From assembly GCA_016211105.1 (NCBI GenBank), contig JACQSX010000033.1:124001-188000 (forward strand): a DNA stretch of 64,000 nucleotides, given 5' to 3'. Origin of the DNA: Acidobacteriota bacterium (lineage in GTDB: Bacteria > Acidobacteriota > UBA6911 > JACQSX01). Position numbers and translations under genes: made by a program. The notes below the pieces were generated by a model. The model was given only the letters and a program-made list of their open reading frames with translations, had not been told where the DNA came from and made no database searches. Shown here in pieces: positions 44,848 through 53,932 of the stretch (position 1 is the first letter of the stretch; the number at the start of each line of letters is the position of its first letter).

Positions 44848-45871
44848 TCGCTAGTTCTCCAATACGCGTCTCGGATTGCGGAGTCCGCTCGGCGTCTGCT
44901 TCAGGCCGAGAGCGCAGACGCATCCCCAGTTTGTCCAGAAACAAACGGTCATGCCCAATTTCCGGGTTCGAGGTCGTGAGCAGCCTTGCGCCAATGAATA
45001 AAGAGTTGGCTCCGGCAAGCAGGCACAGCGCCTGCGTTTCCTCGGAGAGTGAAAGACGCCCGGCGCTTAAGCGCACCATCGAGGCCGGCATCAGGATGCG
45101 CGCGGTCGCGATCATCCGAACCATCTCAAAAGGATCCACCATGGGTTGAGTCGCTAGCGGCGTGCCTTCCACGCGCACGAGCAAGTTGATGGGCACGCTT
45201 TCCGGATGAGGTCGCTGCCTCGCCAATTGCTCGAGCAATCGATAACGATCTTGCCGCCCCTCGCCCATGCCAATGATCCCGCCACAGCATACAGCAATCC
45301 CCGCGCGCCTCACCCAAGCCAACGTGTCCAGCCGATCCTGATACGTGCGGGTGGTAATGATTGCGCCGTAAAATTCGGGCGAGGTGTCAAGATTGTGATT
45401 GTAAGCCGTCAGGCCCGCTGCCGCCAAAGCCTCCGCCTGTTCCTGGTGGAGCATTCCCAGCGTGCAGCAGGCTTCCATACCAAGGGCGCGCACACCACGG
45501 ACCATTTCCAAGATCCGCTGGAAATCCGCCCCGTCAGGAACATTGCGCCACGCCGCTCCCATGCAGAAACGCGTTGCCCCCTGCCGGCGCGCCTTTGCCG
45601 CAGTTGCCAATGTTTCCTCCACCGTCATCAAAGAACGAAGCGTGACCCCCGTTGGGTAGCGCGCCGATTGAGGGCAATAGGCGCAATCTTCGGGGCACGC
45701 GCCCGTCTTAATGCTTAAAAGGGCGCATCCCTGGACTTCATCGGGAGAATGATAAACACGATGGACGGTTTGCGCGCGGAAGATCAATTCCGGCAAGGGA
45801 AGGTTGTAAATGCTTTCAATCTCACCAACGATCCAATTGTAACGCAACGGCGCGGCGCCTATTGCAGCCAT
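44831..45871 (-). CDS. bioB: Biotin synthase
   Basis: A radical-SAM enzyme (346 residues) inserting sulfur into dethiobiotin. The SAM cluster cysteines are C59, C63 and C66 in [33 protein letters not shown] and [15 protein letters not shown] are typical. A strong GAGGAGG precedes the ATG. It is the first gene of bioB-bioF-bioD-bioA. The pimeloyl-forming genes bioC and bioH are not in the window. No biotin-regulator operator was recognised upstream. Confidence 0.96.
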   Translation of the reverse strand: MAAIGAAPLRYNWIVGEIESIYNLPLPELIFRAQTVHRVYHSPDEVQGCALLSIKTGACPEDCAYCPQSARYPTGVTLRSLMTVEETLATAAKARRQGATRFCMGAAWRNVPDGADFQRILEMVRGVRALGMEACCTLGMLHQEQAEALAAAGLTAYNHNLDTSPEFYGAIITTRTYQDRLDTLAWVRRAGIAVCCGGIIGMGEGRQDRYRLLEQLARQRPHPESVPINLLVRVEGTPLATQPMVDPFEMVRMIATARILMPASMVRLSAGRLSLSEETQALCLLAGANSLFIGARLLTTSNPEIGHDRLFLDKLGMRLRSRPEADAERTPQSETRIGELANDATW

Positions 45872-45961
45872 CCCAACCTCCTCTCACCAACAGGCGTCAC
45901 CGTACCAGAGCAGATACGGCGACGCAAGCAAGAACGGAAGCAAACTTCACTTGCGCAAGAA

Positions 45962-46876
45962 TCACCCCCGGTTCCCTGCGCCCTCTTCCATCTTGTCTGT
46001 TGCGCGCGTCCGGAACGGATCTGTAAAGCTCTTCCACACCACCCCCGCCAGTCCCGCTGTCCAGATCCCCACGTAAGCGGCCCAATTTTCCCACCATGGA
46101 TTTCCCTCATAATAATGCTTGCGGTAAAAGAGCCACATCGCATGATAGAAGTGATACAGCGAAACATAGCGCCGACTTCTGGTGCTTTGCCCTTTCCGAT
46201 GTCGGAGAACAATTTTCGGCCAATAGACGACGCGCTTCCCGGCGCGCATGGCGCGAAGGCACCAGTCCAAATCCTCCCCGTACAAGAAGAATCGCTCGTC
46301 CAGACCTCCGACCGCACGTATCAGTTGACGCGAAACCATGAGAAAGGCCCCCGATACCGCTTCTACGTCCATCCTCGTATCCTCGTCGGTATACGTGAGG
46401 TTGTACGCGCCAAAGGAGCGACAGCGGGGAAACAGGCTGCTCAGACCTACGAAGTGAAAAAATGCGGAGCGAACCGTAGGAATGGATCGCCTGCAAGCAA
46501 GTTGAAGCGTGCCGTCCTCGTTCAAGACCTTCCCGCCCAGGATGCCGGCATCGTCATGCGCGCGCAAATAATCAATCGCCTCAGCGAGAGTTCCTGACAT
46601 CAAATAAGCGTCAGGATTCAGCAGCAGGATAAACTCGCCCGTAGAAATCTCTAGACCTTGATTGCAGGCGCGCGAAAATCCAAGATTTCTCGAGTTCGCG
46701 ATGCGCCGGACTTGCGGAAACGACGCCGCCAGTTTCTCCATGGAGCCATCGGAAGAGGCATTATCAACGAAGATAACCTCCAGATCGATGCCACCCGCAT
46801 GCAACCGGATCGATGCTAAACAATCGGGAACATATCGCCAGGAATTGTAACCGGCGATAATGACACTCAGGTCCAT
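45962..46876 (-). CDS. Glycosyltransferase family 2 (rhamnosyltransferase-like)
   Basis: A 304-residue GT-A glycosyltransferase. LSVIIAGYNSWRYVPDCLAS is the nucleotide-sugar-binding start, VDNASSDGSMEKL and NLGFSRACNQGLEISTGEF follow, with LLLNPDAYL as the acidic metal motif and RFFLYGEDLDWCLRAMRAG as the catalytic-base region. The C-terminal stretch YHAMWLFYRKHYYEGNPWWE is typical of dTDP-rhamnosyltransferase-like enzymes. The ATG at 46876 is preferred; a GTG three codons earlier is possible. It lies 90 bases upstream of bioB on the same strand. Confidence 0.88.
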   Translation of the reverse strand: MDLSVIIAGYNSWRYVPDCLASIRLHAGGIDLEVIFVDNASSDGSMEKLAASFPQVRRIANSRNLGFSRACNQGLEISTGEFILLLNPDAYLMSGTLAEAIDYLRAHDDAGILGGKVLNEDGTLQLACRRSIPTVRSAFFHFVGLSSLFPRCRSFGAYNLTYTDEDTRMDVEAVSGAFLMVSRQLIRAVGGLDERFFLYGEDLDWCLRAMRAGKRVVYWPKIVLRHRKGQSTRSRRYVSLYHFYHAMWLFYRKHYYEGNPWWENWAAYVGIWTAGLAGVVWKSFTDPFRTRATDKMEEGAGNRG

Positions 46877-46977
46877 AAACTGCACGGATTATAAAGTACG
46901 GATTGCACAAATTGGAATTGCCAAAAGCGATTGCCTCGGCGCGTAAGCCGCTTTAGGCTTCATCCTGGATCCAAGCG

Positions 46978-47568
46978 ATGCAGCGCGCCGTGCAGTTGCT
47001 AAACAAGATCAACCTATTGGGCGTCCAGCAGCGCCGGGATATTGGGACGCTATTGGAAGCATTGCAGCAACCCACAGGTCGCGCATCGCGCCTCGTCACA
47101 ATCCTGGCCCGCCAGCTTCATGACGAATATTTGCAACGTTGGGTTGAGATCACTGGGGGACAAAGAAAAGAGCTAAAAAAATTCCTCCGAGGAACGGTTA
47201 ACCACGTTTCCATGCGCAAAGCGTCCCTCGTCAATCTTTACAGTGGCAGTGAGTTTTTAGTTTTCTCCGCCCTGTTCCACGAAGACGCCGGAATGGACAA
47301 TTTTGTTCAACCGGATTTGATGGAGATCTTTTACGTGGTACAAGGCTCCATAGAATTAACGCTACACCGGCGGCGGGGTTATCTCCATTTTTGCCTGTCT
47401 CCGAACCAGGTAAGCCAGGTTCGCCCAGGCGCCTCTTACCAGCTTTTCGCCTCCAGCGGGACCCATCTCGCGGTCGTTCACGCGCACATCCAGGAGCGCG
47501 TCCATCGGGACTTCGGAGTATGCGGGGCGCCAACATCATCCCGGCGTGATCGGGCGAGGAACCCATGA
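46978..47568 (+). CDS. Unrecognised protein A of a paralogous pair, cupin-like C-terminus
   Basis: I do not recognise this 196-residue protein. The N-terminal 65 residues are helical (AVQLLNKINLLGVQQRRDIG and RASRLVTILARQLHDEYLQ). After ELKKFLRGTVNHVS the chain becomes beta-rich, and MEIFYVVQGSIELTLHRRRG, then QVRPGASYQLFASSGTHLAV read like cupin strands, but the metal-binding histidines of classical cupins are absent. It has no signal peptide. It overlaps gene B by four bases (ATGA) and both share the same domain order. The ribosome binding site is weak. It diverges from a glycosyltransferase gene. Confidence 0.75.
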   Translation: MQRAVQLLNKINLLGVQQRRDIGTLLEALQQPTGRASRLVTILARQLHDEYLQRWVEITGGQRKELKKFLRGTVNHVSMRKASLVNLYSGSEFLVFSALFHEDAGMDNFVQPDLMEIFYVVQGSIELTLHRRRGYLHFCLSPNQVSQVRPGASYQLFASSGTHLAVVHAHIQERVHRDFGVCGAPTSSRRDRARNP

Positions 47569-48164
47569 GAGAAGAGAGTCTGGAACTGCTGAAAAAACTG
47601 AACGCGCTAGACGCGAAGGCCTTGCAGGACCTGCACGAGTTGGTGGACATCCTGTTGCTGAGAAACAGCGGCGAGATGGTGACCCGCGGGGGAACGGCGA
47701 AGTTGAATGGAATCGCGAAATTGTTTCGTTTCACGTACAAGGATTTGAAGGCTTTTCTCCTTGGAACTGAAACCACTTTGAAATCTCCAGTGGTGGAAAT
47801 AAAAAATATCCTCGCGATGGCGGATTTCTACTTGATGGTATGGCGTTTCTTTCGGCAAAGCAGTTTCCATGTTCCCACGACCGCCTTCCAACCCTTCACT
47901 TTTCATCTGATGGCCGGAAACGTGCGAATCCGCATGACAACGGCTACCGGAGTCAAGGATTTTCCCTTGACCAAGGGGCGAATCTTCCAAAATTTCTCTG
48001 CGCAGAATCTGCGATGTTCTTTTGAGGCGGGAAGTCAGGTTTTGTTTTACGATTTTCCACTATTTCGCGACGCGCGCAGGAAAATACGACGGTTTTACCG
48101 CTTCCAGCCGGTGGGGCCCTTATTTTCCCGCCAGCCGTGTTCCCAACCAGCGACGTTCCAGTAA
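47565..48164 (+). CDS. Unrecognised protein B of a paralogous pair, cupin-like C-terminus
   Basis: A 199-residue protein with the layout of gene A: a helical start (SLELLKKLNALDAKALQDLH, then ELVDILLLRNSG), the linker FTYKDLKAFLLGTETTLKS (compare ELKKFLRGTVNHVS in A), and a beta-rich end (FQPFTFHLMAGNVRIRMTTA; NLRCSFEAGSQVLFYDFPLF). It is translationally coupled to A. Its last 45 bases overlap the 3' end of the convergent glycosyltransferase gene. A heteromeric complex of A and B is a natural inference. Function unknown. Confidence 0.75.
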   Translation: MREESLELLKKLNALDAKALQDLHELVDILLLRNSGEMVTRGGTAKLNGIAKLFRFTYKDLKAFLLGTETTLKSPVVEIKNILAMADFYLMVWRFFRQSSFHVPTTAFQPFTFHLMAGNVRIRMTTATGVKDFPLTKGRIFQNFSAQNLRCSFEAGSQVLFYDFPLFRDARRKIRRFYRFQPVGPLFSRQPCSQPATFQ

Positions 48165-49082
48165 TGAGTCCAGGTATTCGTCCGTCACTACCTTTTGTCT
48201 TTGCACCTGGTCCCTTTTGCCTTCAATAGAGTCTCGGCCCTTCCAGGCCGCCCATTTGGCGCACAAGAAGGTCCCCAGCTCGGCACGCGAGGCGAAGTAC
48301 ACCGCCGAAACCCACAGGTAAAGAATCCGCGATGGAAGATATTTACGCAAAAGGCTTGCAGGAAAATTCTTCCAGATCAGCCATTCACTGTTGCGCTGAC
48401 CAAAGAAGACCATGCGTTTGCGATCGCGCTCCAGCGTGGCATTCACCTTGTGATAGACAACCGCGGCGGGAACGTAAAAACACCGATAACCGCAGAGTTG
48501 CGCCCTCAAATTCAAATCGGCGTCCTCATAAATGCAAAAGAAATCTTCGTCGAAGCCGCCCAGTTTCCGCAACAAGTCGGTCCGGTATAAGGCGGCTGCG
48601 CCGCTGGGGCCAAACACATATCTGGGTTGGCAATAAAGCTGCGCCGGCTGAAGATGTCCAATTTTAAACGCCGCGCCGGCAATGGGTAAGCCATCCCCTG
48701 CGCTGTCCAGCAGATGACGTTCACCGAACAGGCGTATCTGGCTGGCAAAAAAGGCTGCCCCCGGATGACTTCCGGCGGCCTCCATCAACGCTTGCAGCCA
48801 GCGGGGATCCGTTTCCGTATCATTATTGAGAAGAGCGACCCAGGGCGTATCACACGCTTCTATGGCGCGGTTGTTGGCGGCAGCAAAACCCAGATTCTCT
48901 TCCAGCGACAGCACAGAGATCTCCGGAAACTCACTTCGTACCCATTCCCTCGAACCATCAGTCGAACCATTATCGACCAGCAGGGTTTTGAAGTCTCCAA
49001 AGGTCTGACGCCGCAATGAGTGAAGACAGGTCGGCAGATGCTCCAGACCGTTCCAGTTAAGAACGACCACCGTGCATTGCAC
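48120..49082 (-). CDS. Glycosyltransferase family 2
   Basis: A 320-residue GT-A enzyme with CTVVVLNWNGLEHLPTCLHS, LVDNGSTDGSREWV, NLGFAAANNRAIEACDTPWV, LLNNDTETDPRW (acidic metal motif) and FFCIYEDADLNLRAQLCGY. The C-terminus has one short hydrophobic region near RILYLWVSAVYFASRA. The GTG start is three bases after the stop of the secreted hypothetical gene. It probably adds sugars to a surface polymer, together with the GT2 at 45962 and the cluster after 57 kb. Confidence 0.88.
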   Translation of the reverse strand: MQCTVVVLNWNGLEHLPTCLHSLRRQTFGDFKTLLVDNGSTDGSREWVRSEFPEISVLSLEENLGFAAANNRAIEACDTPWVALLNNDTETDPRWLQALMEAAGSHPGAAFFASQIRLFGERHLLDSAGDGLPIAGAAFKIGHLQPAQLYCQPRYVFGPSGAAALYRTDLLRKLGGFDEDFFCIYEDADLNLRAQLCGYRCFYVPAAVVYHKVNATLERDRKRMVFFGQRNSEWLIWKNFPASLLRKYLPSRILYLWVSAVYFASRAELGTFLCAKWAAWKGRDSIEGKRDQVQRQKVVTDEYLDSLLERRWLGTRLAGK

Positions 49083-49085
49083 GAC

Positions 49086-49751
49086 TTATCCGACCAACAG
49101 GATCGAGCCAGCGCTAATTTCTACTCGTTTTAAGCCGTAGGGTAAAGCCGCCGGTTGGGACGTGTCCACGGGGGGATTTTGGCGGCGTCCGAGATAGTGG
49201 ATCACCTTGTCAATGAAGTAAACCGGAAGCCTCACGCTGGCAAAGTAAGCCTTCTCCAATTTGAACTGACCTTTTCCATCTTTGCAGGCAATCGATCCTT
49301 CAACATAAATTTGTTTTTCACCGGACAGCAGCGACCGGACCATACGTACCGCAAGACTCTGATCTTCGACCTGCACCTTTGCGAAATCAATGGTCGTGGT
49401 GGCGCCGACGTAGTCAGGCCCGATCAGCTTCACGTACACGGAGGTCACCCCATAGCGTGATTTGGTTTTTATCGCCTGCCGCATATAAGCATTCACATCC
49501 TCCTCGCTCAAACGCACAACTTTCTGTGGTGGATTCTTGCCATGGTTGCGTAGATCGGCCTGTACAACGAACTCCTGGAGAATGTCGGATATCCTCTCTG
49601 CGGTTGTCTTCGGTTTTACGGGAGCTTCAGCCTTCACGCCGCCAACCGGAGCTCTTTTTGCTCTCGCTGGGGCCTTTTTTTGCTGAGAGAACAGGCCAAC
49701 GAACGCCACAGACATCACGAAGCCGACGATTAGAAATTTACGAAGATCCAT
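49086..49751 (-). CDS. Secreted or anchored hypothetical protein
   Basis: A 221-residue protein with an N-terminal hydrophobic segment (FLIVGFVMSVAFVGLFS), a basic Ala/Pro/Lys-rich linker (residues about 24-50) and a single domain. The segment LSEEDVNAYMRQAI and later alternating strands (YVGATTTIDFAKVQVEDQSL; YVEGSIACKDGKGQFKLEKA) faintly recall TULIP-type lipid-binding proteins, but I am not sure. The ATG at 49751 is used because the codon upstream is only a TTG. It is upstream of and close to the GT2 gene. Confidence 0.7.
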   Translation of the reverse strand: MDLRKFLIVGFVMSVAFVGLFSQQKKAPARAKRAPVGGVKAEAPVKPKTTAERISDILQEFVVQADLRNHGKNPPQKVVRLSEEDVNAYMRQAIKTKSRYGVTSVYVKLIGPDYVGATTTIDFAKVQVEDQSLAVRMVRSLLSGEKQIYVEGSIACKDGKGQFKLEKAYFASVRLPVYFIDKVIHYLGRRQNPPVDTSQPAALPYGLKRVEISAGSILLVG

Positions 49752-49916
49752 CAAAATCTCTCACAAAAAAGAGACGCGATCCAGCGTCTGTAATTGAGAC
49801 AAAGGCTCCATTGCAACTTCATCCCTCGCCCTCTCCGCAGCACATTTTTCAAAGGCGCGCGCTCGCCGCTCTACTACGGCGCTTCCTCGGTCAGCGGCGC
49901 CGGCTGTGGTCCTCGT

Positions 49917-51635
49917 CTATCGTCTTGCCTCCAGCGTGACCTGAGCGCGAACGGTTTGGGTACCTCGAATACACTCCACCTCGATGACCTGGCCCGGCGC
50001 ATGAGTGCGCAGAGCAACCGTGAAGTCGTACAGATTTTCGATCGCCGCGCCGGCAAACTTTACCAACACATCGCCGGCTTGGAGGCCCGCTTTGGAAGCC
50101 GGACTATCCGCCCGCACATCGGCAAAACGGACTCCCTTGATCTCCTGGGCAAAATCGGGAACGGATCCGAAGTAGGCCCCGTAACCCGATCCGTCCCCTA
50201 CGGGACGGGGCTCTGCAACCTGGACAAAATGCAGCTCGGTGGTCGAAGCGGCCAACTTGTCTACCACCTGGCGAACCAGCTCCAATATCTGCACTGCGGA
50301 TTCGCTATTGATTTTTTGCCAGTCATCCGTCGCCTTGTGATAGTCGGTATGAAGGCCGGAAAAGAAAAACAGTGCGGGAATACCACGTTGGGTGAACGAC
50401 ATATGATCGCTTCCCCCCAGACTACTTTGAGACGCTTCCACTTTCAATGATTTCTCCACTTTCAAAGGTGACGTGAAATCTTTTACCAGTTCCCCAAACT
50501 CCCGCGCGCTTCCCACGCCGCCCAAGTAAACCTTCCCCTGCGACCGCCCGATCATGTCCATGTTGATCATGGCAATAACACGCGGTACTTCGGACGGTAC
50601 ATGCCTTACAAAATATGCGGAGCCAAGCAACCCAAGTTCCTCTCCAGCAAATGTGACCAAAATAACGCCTCGCCGCAGATGAGAAGCCTCCTTGACGATT
50701 CCTCGAGCCAAGGTAAGCACTCCTGCGGTACCACTCGCATTGTCATCCGCGCCCTTGTGAGGTTGACCGATCGCCGACGGATCGAGCGCAAATTTTTCAC
50801 CCAGGCCCAAATGATCGTAGTGAGCTCCCACAACCACCCACTCATCGGGCAGGCGGCGCGGCGCCACGTACCCGACCACATTGGCCACCTTCTTCCGCTT
50901 CTCTTCAACCTGTAAATTCCAAGCCAGGGAGGCGGGAGTAAACGAGGCGCGCGGGTCGCCAAATTGATCGGGAGTTACGCCCAGTAGCGCTGATGCCAAG
51001 CCAGGAGAAGCGGCAAAAGCGGGAATTCCCATGCGTTCAGCGGCGCGCGAGGACGACTGGCGAGGATCCCGGACGATCACAAGAGCCGCTACTTTCCGGT
51101 GCTTGGCGGTTACAATCTTCGACATCACGTCCGCCAAGGGAGCAATCCAATGCTCCTTCTGCGGTAGCTGTGGGGATCCGTCAAGGACCACCGCAACTTT
51201 CCCTTCCACCTCTTTACCGGCGTAGTCATCGTAACCGCCGTCTGCCGAAACGATCCCATAACCACAAAACACGGCCTCACTCCGTCCCGCGGGAAGATCC
51301 GAAAACGACAGAAGCGAAAAATCCTTGTCAAGTTGATACACCCTCTCCCCGACCCTCAGTTCGCTTCCAGTCCCAACCTTGATCTCGGCCGTGATTTCAA
51401 AAAATTGCCGATAGCCTCCGAGGGAGGGAAACGCCTTTACGCCGGACCGGCGGAACACATGCTCAATGTAATCGGCCGCTTTCTCCAGTTCCGGCTGATT
51501 ATTTCCGCGACCCTTCAGTTCATCGGAGGCCAGATAGCGCACATGGGCCAAATATTGCTCGGCGGAAAAACGCGTGTCTGCCGCCAGCACAAGGGCCGTG
51601 CAGCACAACCACAACCAAAAGATAATTTTCTTCAT
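49917..51635 (-). CDS. Secreted M28-family zinc aminopeptidase with PA and PDZ domains
   Basis: A 572-residue exported peptidase. It has a signal peptide (IIFWLWLCCTALVLA), a protease-associated insert around residues 110-250, and the M28 catalytic domain with zinc ligands in VVVGAHYDHLG, GADDNASGTAG, TFAGEELGLLGS (catalytic Glu pair), NMDMIGR and GGSDHMSF. The C-terminal PDZ domain (residues about 485-570) contains GVRFADVRADSPASKAGLQA. It probably trims peptides in the periplasm. It diverges from the TolB-like gene across 54 bases. Confidence 0.9.
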   Translation of the reverse strand: MKKIIFWLWLCCTALVLAADTRFSAEQYLAHVRYLASDELKGRGNNQPELEKAADYIEHVFRRSGVKAFPSLGGYRQFFEITAEIKVGTGSELRVGERVYQLDKDFSLLSFSDLPAGRSEAVFCGYGIVSADGGYDDYAGKEVEGKVAVVLDGSPQLPQKEHWIAPLADVMSKIVTAKHRKVAALVIVRDPRQSSSRAAERMGIPAFAASPGLASALLGVTPDQFGDPRASFTPASLAWNLQVEEKRKKVANVVGYVAPRRLPDEWVVVGAHYDHLGLGEKFALDPSAIGQPHKGADDNASGTAGVLTLARGIVKEASHLRRGVILVTFAGEELGLLGSAYFVRHVPSEVPRVIAMINMDMIGRSQGKVYLGGVGSAREFGELVKDFTSPLKVEKSLKVEASQSSLGGSDHMSFTQRGIPALFFFSGLHTDYHKATDDWQKINSESAVQILELVRQVVDKLAASTTELHFVQVAEPRPVGDGSGYGAYFGSVPDFAQEIKGVRFADVRADSPASKAGLQAGDVLVKFAGAAIENLYDFTVALRTHAPGQVIEVECIRGTQTVRAQVTLEARR

Positions 51636-51689
51636 CAGGGGCTAGCTTACCATAGGAAATGACATAATGGAGCCCGGAGAGATCGGACC

Positions 51690-52733
51690 ATGAAGATCAC
51701 GATTCTTGTACTCATCTTGGCATCGGCGGCAGCCTGGGCAATACAAAACTCGCCCGCCACCCCTTCCCAGGAACAAGCGAAGGAAAAGCACTTGAAAAAC
51801 ATTCGCCAACTCACCAGCGGCGGCGAAAATGCCGAAGCCTACTTTGATTTCCAGGGGAAGCGGCTCATCTACCAGTCTACGCACCCCCCGTATACATGTG
51901 ATCAGATGTTCATTCGGGATCTAGGATCGGGAGATGAGAAACTTGTCAGCACAGGCAAGGGACGTACCACTTGTGGATACTTCTTACCCGACGGCCAACA
52001 CGTGATTTATTCATCAACCCACTTAGCGTCGGACCGATGCCCGCCTCGACCCGGTTATGAGCGAGGTTACGTATGGCCGATCTATAAGGACTACGACATT
52101 TTCAAAGCCGACCTGGAGGGACATATCGTGAAACGGCTGACCCAGTTGGATGGGTACGACGCCGAAGCGACCATCCGTCCCGATGGCAAGCGCATCGTGT
52201 TTACCTCGGTCCGGGACGGAGATCTCGAAATATATTCCATGAACCTGGATGGTAGCGGCGTGCGGCGGCTGACTCACGAACCGGGTTATGACGGTGGGGC
52301 CTTTTACTCGCCCGACAGCAAGAGGATCGTCTATCGAGCCTCGCGGCCGCAGGAAGGGGAATTAGTCCGTGATCGTCTATTGCTGAAGGAAGGACTGGTG
52401 CAGCCGACTCAATTGGAGATTTATGTGATGGACGCGGACGGCTCCAACAAAAGACAAGTCACGCATAACGGAGCGGCGAACTTTGCTCCCTTCTTTCATC
52501 CTTCCGGACAAAAGATCCTATTTTCCAGCAACATGAATGATCTCACGGGTCGACATTTTGACCTGTATCTCATCCACCTCGATGGAACGGGGCTAGAGCA
52601 GATCACATTCAGCAATACATTTGACGCTTTTCCCATGTTTAGTCCCGACGGCAAACAACTGGTATTTGCCTCCAACCGCGCCAGCAACCAGCCCGGGGAA
52701 ACGAACGTGTTCCTGGCCGACTGGGTGGAATAA
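51690..52733 (+). CDS. TolB-like beta-propeller (PD40 repeat) exported protein
   Basis: A 347-residue protein with a signal peptide (ITILVLILASAAAWA) and five or six PD40/WD40-like blades, each with a pattern like RPDGKRIVFTSVRDGDLEIY, SPDSKRIVYRAS, HPSGQKILFSSN or SPDGKQLVFASN. It resembles the C-terminal propeller of TolB but lacks the TolB N-terminal domain. The YIYSST-type first blades include paired cysteines (PYTCDQ, RTTCGY). Acidobacteriota carry many such proteins, often beside peptidases, as here. Its 3' end overlaps the open frame of the decayed integrase. Confidence 0.85.
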   Translation: MKITILVLILASAAAWAIQNSPATPSQEQAKEKHLKNIRQLTSGGENAEAYFDFQGKRLIYQSTHPPYTCDQMFIRDLGSGDEKLVSTGKGRTTCGYFLPDGQHVIYSSTHLASDRCPPRPGYERGYVWPIYKDYDIFKADLEGHIVKRLTQLDGYDAEATIRPDGKRIVFTSVRDGDLEIYSMNLDGSGVRRLTHEPGYDGGAFYSPDSKRIVYRASRPQEGELVRDRLLLKEGLVQPTQLEIYVMDADGSNKRQVTHNGAANFAPFFHPSGQKILFSSNMNDLTGRHFDLYLIHLDGTGLEQITFSNTFDAFPMFSPDGKQLVFASNRASNQPGETNVFLADWVE

Positions 52734-53421
52734 GGCGATTGCCTGTAAGAGGCGATGCAAGGCTGTCTAGGGTGATACAGGGATCGGCCCTGCCGGTGAT
52801 TCGTAGTTGTCGCATCACCAATGAGCCTCCCGGACAGAGGGTGCGAAGCAGCCAAATCTGACGGCAAAACTGACACAAAATCAGATGTTTTCGCAGCGGT
52901 TCCTCAAGAGAATGTGGAAGGACCGTCACTCGATCTTTATTGCCTTTTCCGTCGCGAACGAGGATCTGATTGTATCCAAAGTCGACATCTTTGACCCGGA
53001 GCCTAACGCACTCCATCAGCCGTAGACCGGCGCCATACAGCAGACTGGCCATTAGCCATGCGGAGCCTTCCATGAATGCGAGCACTGATTGGACTTCCTG
53101 CCGTGTAAGTACCACCGGGAGGTGGACCGAACTTTTTGCTCTCGCCACATCATCGAGCCACCCGAGCGGCCGTTTGAGAACGTCTCGATAGAGAAAAAGC
53201 AGGGCACTGAGAGCCTGATTCTGGGTGCAAGCTGCCACCTGGCGATCGATGGCCAGGTGTGAAAGAAAGGCGCTCACTTCCTTGGGACCCATTTCGGAGG
53301 GATGCCGCCTGTTGTTAAAAAGAATGTATTTTTTGATCCAGCCCAGGTACGCCTGCTCGGTCCGAATGCTGTAATGCTTGATTCGGATCACCTCGCGAAC
53401 CTGCTCTACTAATTTCGCCAT
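52639..53421 (-). pseudogene. Integron-integrase-like tyrosine recombinase, C-terminally truncated
   Basis: The first 178 or so residues strongly resemble integron integrases: HYSIRTEQAYLGWIKKYI, HPSEMGPKEVSAFLSHLA, TQNQALSALLFLYRDVL, HLPVVLTRQEVQSVLAFM, LLYGAGLRLMECVRLRVKDV (first catalytic Arg) and VRDGKGNKDRVTVLP (catalytic Lys). After PLRKHLI, near 52887, similarity stops: the IntI-specific insertion, the HxxR box and the catalytic Tyr are absent, and the frame continues as unrelated sequence into the end of the propeller gene. It cannot recombine. Toxin-antitoxin cassettes lie upstream in the opposite direction, the standard integron layout. Confidence 0.8.
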
Positions 53422-53602
53422 CAGCTCCCCCTCTCTTACTCATACCCGACCTCTCTTTTCGTATAACAAAACCGCCGCTGCGCGAAATCTGCGAATCAAA
53501 AGAACCCAATCCTATCACTCGGTGTTTTATACCTGCCATTAACCGTATAATATGCGGGCTTTTAGCAGTTATACTTGTAGTTATGCGACGGGGCTGTGGG
53601 GA

Positions 53603-53631
53603 TTGACAAGCGTCACGTGACGAATTACAGT
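53603..53631 (+). promoter_or_regulatory. Promoter with palindromic operator for higBA
   Basis: TTGACA at 53603-53608 and TACAGT at 53626-53631 are separated by exactly 17 bases. The spacer contains the perfect 12-base palindrome CGTCACGTGACG (53611-53622), well placed for repression by the antitoxin. The toxin GTG lies seven bases after the -10 box, so the transcript may be leaderless. Confidence 0.6.
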
Positions 53632-53637
53632 TGATGG

Positions 53638-53919
53638 GTGATCAAGACGTTCGCGGACAGGCACACGCAGGAGCTGTTCGCGACCGGCTGCTCCAGGCGG
53701 CTGTCGCCAGACATCGTGCGGCGGGCGAGGAGAAAGCTTGAATACATCGACTTGGCGGCGCGCCTAGATGATCTTCGAGTTCCTCCGGGTAATCGACTCC
53801 ACAAGCTTGGGGGAGACCGAAGAGGCCAGTACGCGATTGCCGTCAATGACCAATGGCGCATCTGCTTCCGGTTTGTCGATGGCGATGCCTACGATGTCGA
53901 GGTTACAGATTATCACTGA
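53638..53919 (+). CDS. higB: HigB-family toxin (RelE-like mRNA endonuclease)
   Basis: A 93-residue toxin of the HigB type: MIKTFADRHTQELFATG, ARRKLEYIDLAARLDDLRVP, NRLHKLGGDRRGQYAIAVND and QWRICFRFVDGDAYDVEVTDYH. HigB cuts mRNA on the ribosome until bound by HigA. The start is GTG; no Shine-Dalgarno sequence is seen and the promoter -10 box is seven bases away. The toxin precedes the antitoxin, as usual for hig. Together with higA it fills integron cassette 1. Confidence 0.9.
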   Translation: MIKTFADRHTQELFATGCSRRLSPDIVRRARRKLEYIDLAARLDDLRVPPGNRLHKLGGDRRGQYAIAVNDQWRICFRFVDGDAYDVEVTDYH

Positions 53920-53932
53920 GCCGAGGTCACCA

